Assembly (NCBI RefSeq): GCF_040807025.1
Contig: NC_090951.1
Span: 30,035,573-30,099,572 of the forward strand
Origin: Struthio camelus
Taxonomy: Eukaryota > Chordata > Aves > Struthioniformes > Struthionidae
Direction: 5' to 3'
Length of the DNA: 64,000 bases
Within the stretch, counting starts at the first letter, position 1; each line of letters begins with the position of its first letter. Under the pieces are notes generated by a model. It had not been told where the DNA came from and did no database searches. It saw only the letters and a program-made list of their open reading frames with translations. Below are positions 55,440 to 64,000 of this stretch, in pieces. A program made the translations under genes and the position numbers.

Positions 55440-55785
55440 GGCGGGGTTGCGCCCGCGTGTGTTGCGTGCAGGCGTTTGCACGCGGCGCCGCTCGCTCCCG
55501 AGTGTGTTGCACGCGAGGGTTCGCGCAGGGATGTTCACGCTCCGCTGTTTGCCCACGGGTGCGCTTGCCCGTGGGTCTTTGCAGACGGGCCTGCCTTCAC
55601 GCCAGCGTTTCCACATGGCCGGGCTGGCTCACGGGTGCCCGCGCCCAGGCCTCTTGCGCACAAGTGCATTGCACAGCAGGGCCTGCAGAGGGGCAGGCTT
55701 GCACGGGGGCATGTTCACACGCCCGGCTAGCACGCGAGTGCTTGCACAGTGGCACGCTCACGCAAGCGTGTCGCACGTGGGGCTG
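55440..55785. repeat. Degenerate short-unit minisatellite rich in TTGCACGC-like motifs
   Basis: Motifs of the form TKCACRCG/TTGCACG recur with irregular spacing of roughly 15-35 bp (for example near 55470, 55508, 55530, 55675, 55698 and 55745). The array flanks the putative CCDC102A first exon on the opposite side from the 54.2 kb array. No open frame here is convincing. Confidence 0.65.
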
Positions 55786-58700
55786 CAGCTGCCTGACTTT
55801 AGCGTGGCCCGGGCTAGTTTCTGGCCTCATCAGGTTCAAGCGCTCCTAGAGCTGGTGGAAACGTGGAGCCGGTGCTGGGGACTGGCTGCCACAGCAGGCT
55901 GCAGCTCCTTCGTGCCAGGGCTTCCTTCTCCTCCCTCCTCCTCCGCCCCGCGGAGCCCGAGCAGAGGCTGGGGAAGAGAAAGCTGAGGTTTGGGGAGCTG
56001 TCAGCAGCGCTCGCCTGCCTGGGCATGGACTGGAGCAAACGTCTCTCAAAGTTAGAGCTCCACAGCCCGCCCCTGCCACGCCAGGGCTATTGCCGTGGCT
56101 TTAGCCGAGGGCAGGCTGCGTTCAGGACGAAGCAGCCTTCTGTTTCTGGAAGGAGAGAGGCAACGCTGATGACGCAAACCCCAAGCTGCCTGGAGCGCGT
56201 GATTTAGGGGCTTGGGCTGGCGAATGCTCTTTTCTCCGCTCCATATGGCGGGCAGAAGTGCACCGCTTGCGCTGCAGAGGTTTTCACCCCCCTGGCTTGA
56301 TGGGTTCCTCTCTTCTCGGCGGGGTGAAATGCTGTGCTTCGGGGTCCTGGGGGCGGCGCGACGGTGCCGTGACGTCCCCCCGAGGGTCCCTGGCGGGCGA
56401 CCTGGTCCGGGGCAGCCGGCCAGCCCGGCCCTGCTGCCGCGTGGGACTGCCCGCCGTGCGCCCACGCGTCCCGCTGCCTGCTCTGTCCCACTCCAGACCA
56501 AGGGGGAAAGAAACCAAAAACAAACGACAGGTTTTGTTCCAAAATGGGATAGCAGGAAAAAGCAGGATACGTTTTCCCATTCAGTGGGGGAACTCTGCAC
56601 AAGGATGTCTGTCCCACAGGTGGTTTCGCCTCATCGCTTGCCAGCGCCCAGGTGCTGGCGAGGGATGAGGCCGGGAGAGGACCTCAGAGACCTTCCCTGC
56701 TCCTGGCGGACCTGCTGAGACCTGTCCCCTCCGTGCATGCAGCGTCCCCGTGTGGGTCCGGGGACTAGGCACTCTCCAGCGGTTTGTTTGGGGGTTGGAG
56801 GCCCAGGGAAGAGAAAGCTGGACTCGGAGGGGCAGGAGGCAGGGGAAAGGGAACAATGGGCTTGGGAGAACAATGCTGCAGGCAGGAAGGCTGTAGGAAA
56901 GCCTAGGGAAAAAGGGCACGGAGAAGGTGGAAAGCCCTGGGATGCTGCTCGCCTCCGATGCCGAGGCAGGGAAGAGGGGTCTGCCTGTCTGTCCCTCCCG
57001 CAGGGCCTGTACAACAGCACCCCCACAGACCCCCCCACCCCCGCTCTGAGGCAGCCATGCACGTTTGCACCCAGTTTCCTCCCAGCTTCTCAAAGAAATG
57101 ATGCCTCTGCGCTTGCGCGAGCGCGTTTTCGTCGGCCCGAAGCCTGCCTGGCTGCCCTGCTCACCCGCCACCTCCCAACCTGCTCACCCGTCTCTGCGGG
57201 CAAAGGTCTCAACGACACCACGTCCCGGTGAGCGGAAGCAGAGGCAGCTGGATGGAGGAAAGAAACTTTGCCGGAGCTGCTTCCCTCCCAAAGGAACGGC
57301 AGAAGTATCGGCTCAACCCTTTATTAGACATCAAAGAGTCCGAGAGGGTGTGATGGACAGTGCAACGTTATGAGGTTACTTGGGATCGTGTCCTTGCGAG
57401 CCTGGGAGTATTTCATAACAGAGGCTCTGGGTCACAGTATTTCCCTCCTGCCTCCTCTTTCAGCCATAACACCGTCTTCCCTGGATAGTTTTCCTTTTGC
57501 TGGATGTTTTCCAGCCAAAAATACTGAAATGCAAGGGGCCAGAAGCATTCGTTTCCCATGAGAACAGGAGCGTTGCTAACACCCTTTTCTCCCCCAGGAT
57601 TAGGCGAGTGGAGAAAATTAAGTTAAAGCAAAATGCAGAATGTGTGTGCGTGCTTTCGCCCCTTCCCCCCAGCCCAGTATTTTTCCACTGGAAACACAGT
57701 TGGAAAGCCAGAGAAAATGGATTGCTCTCCCACGTTCGTTTTCTTGTGGTTTGCCTTGGAAAAGAAAGTCATTCTCTCCCGCCGCGGCGGCTGGTCCTGC
57801 AGCCCACGTTTGCAGGGGAGCTTTTCCCAAGCCAGGACGGGGCAGGAGTGACCGCGGAAACCCTCGGCTCCGCCGCTGCCCGACCGATGTCCCTCCGCTC
57901 CCCCCGCGGCGGGGTGCAGCGCCCAGCTCCGGCCGGGCTCTCTGTAAAGCCTGAAGAGGCTCAAATTTGCCAATGGAAACGTGCTTAGATCCTAATGAAA
58001 GGTTTTGCAGCTGGCGGAGGATCTGGCCTCGTGCTACTTGCTGGTGTGTTGGGGCTTTGCCTGCGTGCGGGGGCCCGGTGGGCTCCGGGCGCCGCGGGCC
58101 GTGCTGGCTCCCGGCATTAAAAACAGGTCCTGAACCTCGGCGACTTTTCTTCTCGGCGAGCCAAGCAGTGCGCGAGAGAGGGAGAAGCGATGCCAGGGCA
58201 AAATAAACTTTCACTGAGATCTGAAATGAACTTCCCTGTTTCAGCTGGGAGGAGAAGTTAAAGTCATGTACTTAAAGAAAATATAAGGGAAAGAGTGGTT
58301 TACAGAGGAGAAGTTGCTTTGGACCAAGAAATTCAAAGAATTTGGTTGCAAGACATCAAAATTCAAAGCTCCAAGTGTTTCTTTACTGTTTGTTTTGACA
58401 CGAGCATCTCAGTAAAGCCAGAAGATTCAAGGGCACGTGTTGGCATCACAGTATCTGTATTTTTCCCCCTTGCAAAAATCAGCAAGTTTTGGCCATGGCA
58501 ATGGCACCTAAAGAGCTGCGTCGCCGCTTGGAGCGCGCCGTCGGACGGGCCCAGTCTGGCAATCCCACAGTTTCCCAATAACAGCAGTTCCTGGCTGCGC
58601 GTCCTCCTGCCTTTCACTGCTTTGGGTGGCAAAGCCAAACCACAGAGTGGCTTCACCCCGCAGGCAAATCAAGGGTTAAAACCCGCGCCAGCCCAGGAGA

Positions 58701-61700
58701 AACCCCAATTTAGCAAATCCGAAGGATTTTATTTAGCAAATCCAAAGGACCGACGTCGGACCAGCGTCGACCGTGAGCGGCAGCCTGCCGGAGGCCGGCT
58801 TTCTCCGGCCCCTGGGGACGTTTGGGTGCCGGCGGGAGGGAAACGGGTGCTCTGGTCCTCTTCCTGTCTGCTCAGCTCTGTCTGAGCTTCTGGCCCGTTC
58901 TCACTCCCTTTTTAAGCAACGGCAGAGGGGGGAGAAGGGGGGAGAAGAGCCGGCCCTGCTCTCGGCACGGCTCTGCGCTGCCGGCCCTGCTGGCGCTGGC
59001 ATTTCAGCCCGCCGGATCCCACAGCACTGGACCTAGATCCAGTCGGGAGGATGGGGTGTGGAAAGGGTCCGTTTTGGCAATAGCTGACCATTAGCTCTAA
59101 CATCGAAGTCCTCTTGCACCCGGTCTGTGCTGGCCTTCGGTCGCCAGAGCTCTCTGAGCGCGCACCGGGCGCGGGGACTGAGACCGGGGAACCTCAGTCT
59201 CGGAGACGCCCTGTTCCCTACGCCGGCCCCGGGGTACAAACCCGCGCTAGCGGGACCTACGGATGTGGGCTTTCCAGGCTCTGGGGCGCAGCAAGTGGCT
59301 GCAGCAGAGCCAGGAGTGACTTTGAAGTGGCTAATTAGCCCATGGCAGAAAGTTCATTTGGTGCAGCAACTTAATGATATCAGATCTATCTGGAAAGCAA
59401 ATTGCCTTTGGGCCGTGCCGAACAGCATCCCTCTTCCCAAGCAAGCCGGTGCCCTCAAACCCGTGTAGGAGTCACCCAAGCTTGGCGCTGGCGCTGAGGC
59501 TCCCCGCGTTGCTCTAGCTGCTACCCTGGGCTCTAGCGGGGCTTTTACAAAGGATAAGCAAATGGAAACATAAAAGTGTGGTAGATTTAATCTGCTCATC
59601 TGCATGCGAGCACTTCCTTGTCTGCTGCAGTGGCCTCCTGGTACAGGCAGCGCGGGTGCTGCACAGGCTGGCAGAGCCCTGCTGCGGACCCCGCGCCGAG
59701 CCCGCGGCTCCCGAGAGACCCGAGCACCGGGAAAACCGCCCCGCGTCCACCAGACACTGCTGAGCAGGTAAGGGCTTCCTCCGAACTCCGCGGCTCTCGC
59801 TGGAGGGAAGGCTGGAGACCTTCTTGAACCACCCTGCGTAGCGTGGGCGGTACAAGAAAATATGCAAATATTTTTCTTTTATTTTTTCCCCCCTTGGGGA
59901 AGCCAGAGAGGGGTAGGGGGTGCTGGAAACACGCCGGGGAGCTGCTCCTTTCCGTGCCCTGCGGTCGCGGGTCTCCGTGCAGAAAGGTCCCAGCCACCCT
60001 GCTGCTCCTGGCTGGCAGGATCTCCTTCCCAGCCGTTTTTTTTTTGCTTTAGCACCAGATAGATTTCCTCTTTCTGCCCAAATCGGGGAGCGTGCCAGAC
60101 GGGCCGTGGGAGCCCCCGCGGGTGTTGGGGCTGGTCCTCCACGCCGGCTCCCACGGAGCTGCTCTCGCTCGGGGCTGCTCCACTTTGGCTTGATTCGACT
60201 TCAGCGCTACCATAAGTGGCAGGTCTGACCCTGCCAGAGCGTTCCCAGGTCGTCCAGACCGCAGCATTGACAACAAAACCCTGGGGTGCAAACGCTGCAG
60301 TTTCTGAGGAGGAAAGTGAAGGGCTGAGCGGCGGCAGGAAAACCTGCACCGTTTCTTGTGCCGGCCGGCGTCGGGGCCGGCCTCGCCGTGCCGCGCGCGC
60401 CGCAGGGCTCTGCCCGAGGACGGCTGGACGGCTGGCAGCTCCGTCGCTCTGCCCCGGGCTCTGCCCCAGCCCGTTGCGCTGCTGGGCCGGAGCGCCACGC
60501 CAAGGGCTTGTCGCAGCTGGGCAGCCTCTTCCAGGGAGGTTACGGCGGGCTGTGCCCTAATCTGCCGCTCCGGGATTGCCCCTCCTTGCATTTCCTCTCC
60601 GAGCGTTGTCTGTTCGCGGTGAAACGCTCCCGGCGTTGGGCAGCGCCGTGGCTCTGCCTGCTGAGCCCTGCGGCAGACAAGACCCCTGCTCGGCTTTCAA
60701 GGGTGCTCAGGTGAGGCCGCAGCGCCCGCCTTCAACCACGCAAACCAGTGCCATGGCGTGACACCCCAGGGTGGCCCGGGTGCTATGTTGGCAGCGGTTA
60801 GGACAAGAAGTAAAAGAGTTAAAAAGCCTTTTAATGAAGTGCTGGGAGAAACTGCGTGGAGCATCCCTAGCTGGGGGTCTACACGTGCTATGCGGTGCAC
60901 CGATGCCCCGGGGCACTGTTTCGGGAGACATGTCTGCAGCCGGGCTGTTTGGAGACGGCGCAAACCGGCAGCATCCGCGAGCTGCGCGCGCACAGCCCTG
61001 CGCCGCGTCCCGGCTTGCAACGCCTCTGGGAACTGCAGTTGCCCTGGCCATCGCTAGTGTCAGCAGCGTGAAGGCATCTCTCCTCGGCACGTCTACCCCG
61101 CAATAGCTGTAAAAGCATTTCCGAACTTACTTATGTGTCGATAGCGCGTTGCGGAAATAACACCCTGAAGCTCACCGTGGCAGGGGGAGCTCAAAGCCTC
61201 CGACCCGAGCAGTAGGCGAGCGGTTGGTTTTGGCGGCAGTGGGTGGAGCTGGGAGCAGGACTGTGCGCTGTGCTGCAACCGATGCAAATCTTGCTAGAGG
61301 CCCTCCACTCTTGTGCTGCGGAGGCTTCCACTTCCCATGCTCGGCGGGAGGAAGTGAGCAGGGCTGGGCCCCTGCCAGCAAGCCCCAGCGTGGGCCAGAG
61401 AGCGCGCTTGCAGCCTTTGCGGCTTTCGACCTGCCTCCCGAGGTTTTGCATCTCGGCGTTGCAGGCTGGCGAGGCAACGGCAGCAGCGAAATCCAGCTTC
61501 CAGGCTCGGGGCGCTGGGACGGGCGTGCGGAGGGGCGAAGGGGGACGCCTCTCCTGCCCTCCTGGAAATCCCCGCGCTGTGTGCATACAGACCCCTGCCC
61601 GAAGCTTTTTCGGCTGTAACAGCTGACACAGATACGAAGGGCATCATTAGCGCTATTCGGCAGAGGGGGAGTTGGGCCCTGGAGACAGTCGTCTGTCCAA

Positions 61701-62230
61701 GATCTGTGACCCAAGCCAGGCACTGGCCGTGAGCTACCCAGAAGCAGGTTGTCTAAGGCACAAAACCCTCTGCCACATTAAATACCGCCTTCCCTGCCCT
61801 GCTCTCGGACTCGGGCTGGTAAATTTGTCCATTGGGCGTTCCCGCCGGGGCGGGCGCTCGGCCTTCCCAGGCCGGGACTTGCCCAGCCGATGTCCTAGGC
61901 AGAGCCGCGGCTGCCGCGTGGGAAGCCGTCCATCCCCGGTGCACCAGTATCCACCCGATGGGGTCCAGTCCTGAGCACCGGCCCAGTGGGGAGGGCCTCA
62001 TCCTGCCTCCCCCCAGCTCCCCCTGCAAGCTCCGAGCTCAGCACCCAGCCTGTGCCCTGGCTCCTCACCACACCGAGGGCTGCGTGTGTCCACGCTTCCT
62101 GGGCTGGGATGCCTGGCGGCAGGTCCCCCCAGCAGACGTGGTTGGGGATATCTTGGCTTTACTCGCCTGATGCTGCCCACTCGAAAAAGGCTGAGCCCAG
62201 CCCGGGTAGGCACCCGGGGGTCTTTTGCAG
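55786..62230. other. Intergenic region between CCDC102A and ADGRG5-like gene
   Basis: Mixed GC content with AT-richer stretches at about 57.3-57.7, 58.2-58.5 and 59.3-59.6 kb. A 19-bp direct repeat lies at 58708/58731. No protein family is recognisable in any frame and no CR1 copy is apparent. It may hold regulatory elements or an upstream non-coding exon of the receptor gene, but nothing in the sequence fixes one. Confidence 0.5.
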
Positions 62231-62253
62231 GAGCGGCACAGAGCACCCCAGAG

Positions 62254-63252
62254 ATGAACCCCTCCCTGCTCACCGCCCTCGTCCTCGCTCTCGCCGTCTC
62301 TGCCCAGAAGCTCCAAGGTATGGACCAAACTCACGCCCAACCTCCGGCTTTCTCTCCCGCCTGCCGCTCGGCCCAAATCGAGCAGGCGTGTTAGTGCATT
62401 CGTGCACCTGGGCAGGGGTTTTGGGGGGACCCGCTGTCCTGCGGGGCCCTGAGTATCTGAGACCCCGGTGCTGGCACCCCCAGAAGGGCTGCTAATATCT
62501 TGTCTGTGCAGACATGAAAATGATGGAGGAGCACATGGCCACGCTGGATTCCCGGCTGCAGGGAGGCTGCGGTGCCGCCGGTGACACCATGGGAAGGTGA
62601 GCGGCTGCTCGGCTGCCTCCTGTGCCGGGCGGCAGTGGCGGTGCCCGAGCCTCCGGCTGCCCGGCGCCCCGGCCACCGTGGCACCGAGCCGTCCGGCTTT
62701 GCAAACAATGATGCTCTCTCCTTGGTCAAGCTCCTTTATTTTTCAGTTTAAGGGATTTGTTTGGAGTGAAAGCCTGAAACGTATCACAAAACCAGAGAGT
62801 GGGATAAAGCTAGAGGCTTACGGGAGAAGCGGTCTCACCCAGGAGCCCGCGGCAGCGGACAGAGCCACCACGCTCCCCTAGAACTGCTTGAAGGCACCAG
62901 CTTACACGAACCCAATCCCAGACCCACGGCTTGCCCGACCCCAGAGGGACCTGGTCTGGGAAGGCTGATTTGGAGCTTTTTCCCCATATTCTGAGCGTTT
63001 TTTTACCTTTCTCTCCCCAATACCAAAGCCCCTGGGGGAGCCCCAGGCTCCCTGCTCCTGCTCGTCCCCTCTGGCCGCTCTGGCTTCACCCCGGCACTCA
63101 CACTGCGTTTTTCCTCCGCAGCTTAAACGAGCTCGAGCAAAGGCTGGCCGAAGCCGAGTTCAAGCAGGAGCACCTCACCTTCACGTTCACCACCATCCAG
63201 GCCCACGTGTTCAAGTTTAGGGCCCAGGACTTCAGGGGGTTAAATCTCTCCA
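62254..63252 (+). CDS. ADGRG5: Adhesion G-protein-coupled receptor, ADGRG5-like, 5' end only (3 exons)
   Basis: Exons 62254-62317, 62512-62596 and 63122-63252 join in phase. MNPSLLTALVLALAVSAQ is a clear signal peptide. The next segment (MMEEHMATLDSRL, then LNELEQRLAEAEF, TIQAHVFKFRAQDF and GLNLSS) lines up with the start of the human ADGRG5 ectodomain as I remember it (LHQLEQMLL, TIQSLAFKL, DFSGLSLTS), the beginning of the GAIN domain. Position right after CCDC102A is where ADGRG5 lies in human. The rest of the GAIN domain, the GPS cleavage site and the seven helices must lie beyond 64000. The last donor (CCA followed by GTGAGA) is likely but could be 9 bases further. A bird-specific ADGRG1/3/5 paralogue is possible. 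An acceptor-like site at 62230 suggests an upstream 5'UTR exon. Confidence 0.62.
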
Positions 63253-64000
63253 GTGAGACGGTCGGTACCCGCGGGCTCCGTGGTCTTTCCCCTCCGGGAA
63301 AAGGCTCCGAACGCCGCGTGCCCAATGCTCGTAGGGCTCGTGTCTGTGGGCCCGGCTGCAGCTCGGCGGCTTCCCCGGCTGCCGGACACAGCCAGAAACC
63401 CTCCCGCTGCGACACCAAGCGGGAGGACACCTTCGAGAGCCACCTGGGTGCCCGGCTGCTGCGCGCCAATGGCTCCTGCACCCACGAGGCAGCCCCTCAC
63501 CGCCCTGTGCCCCTGGACCATCCCGGGGCATGTGCTGAAGCATGAAATCCCCCCAGAAAAGCATCCTGGCGTGATGCCCTCGCCTCTGTCCTTGCCCCAC
63601 TATCCTGTCCCCATTGCAAGGTTGGATGAGGCAGGTGCACGAGTGGCTTGGGTGACGTGTCCCTGTCACTCGGTCCCGTGATACATGCTTGTCCTAAGGA
63701 TCGGGCAGTCTCTGATGTCGGGACAGGAGAAACTACAAAGTCTGAGAGCCCAAGCGCATCCCTGGTACCTTGGCAGGGGACACGCGAGCCGGGCCTTGAG
63801 CTGCCACCAGGCCAAGGGACGCAGCGGTGGCTCACGCTGATAACCGCAGGGGCACAGCAGCACTGGCACGTGCCAGGGGGGTCCAGCTGCCCACATATGC
63901 CTCTCGCTGGGGTCACCCGGGCCCTGGGGGCCCCCACAGCCATGGCGGGTGCTTCTGCCTCTGCTTCCTCCAGCTGGGCCAGGGTATGGCAGGGCTGGGC
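63253..64000 (+). other. Probable intron of the ADGRG5-like gene, running off the window
   Basis: GC-rich sequence after the third exon. Frames stay open for up to 140 codons, but none shows the expected next GAIN-domain segment or good paired splice sites, so I read it as intron. Confidence 0.45.

Noticed and set aside
54079-55616. Minus-strand frames of 477 and 500 codons upstream of CCDC102A
   Set aside because: They run through a degenerate minisatellite, GGCCC arrays and a C21 tract. Sequence is low complexity and differs completely between frames.

Overview
The window looks like one piece of a bird (or other archosaur) chromosome. Two truncated CR1 LINE 3' ends are present, one closing with the (ATTCTGTG)n tail typical of CR1. 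Introns are short, repeats are sparse, and CpG-rich promoters and minisatellites are abundant, as on a GC-rich microchromosome. Gene order matches human 16q21 (CIAPIN1, COQ9, POLR2C, DOK4, CCDC102A, ADGRG5). From memory that block lies on chicken chromosome 11. I could not identify the species.

Layout: CIAPIN1 lies on the minus strand at 378-5444, with a non-coding first exon ending at 8516. It shares a CpG-island promoter of under about 100 bp with COQ9, plus strand, 8610-18211. POLR2C follows, plus strand, 18909-27272, only about 0.5 kb after the COQ9 poly(A) signal, and that gap is filled by a GC-rich minisatellite. DOK4 (minus, 30762-35291) converges tail to tail on POLR2C. CCDC102A (minus, coding 41582-51594) has a probable non-coding first exon ending at 55251. 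At the right end, plus strand from 62254, are the first three exons of an adhesion GPCR that best fits ADGRG5; the rest lies outside the window. For the five complete genes I rebuilt every coding exon with GT-AG junctions in phase. The predicted proteins are 307, 316, 275, 328 and 549 residues, close to the human lengths I recall (312, 318, 275, 326, 550).

The genes are not an operon-like system. CIAPIN1 (cytosolic Fe-S protein assembly) and COQ9 (mitochondrial coenzyme Q synthesis) share a promoter and may be co-expressed. POLR2C is a core RNA polymerase II subunit, DOK4 a receptor tyrosine kinase docking protein, CCDC102A a coiled-coil protein, and ADGRG5 a cell-surface receptor.

I found no previously undescribed multi-gene system. 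What is unusual is non-coding: a 7-unit GC minisatellite in the POLR2C promoter, an exactly phased 30-bp minisatellite with a 90-bp higher-order repeat in CCDC102A intron 1, two further degenerate arrays beside the CCDC102A first exon, GGCCCC and GGCACC hexamer repeats, and a crossing pair of inverted repeats in POLR2C intron 7. The many long open frames in the GC-rich half are by-products of base composition and repeats.
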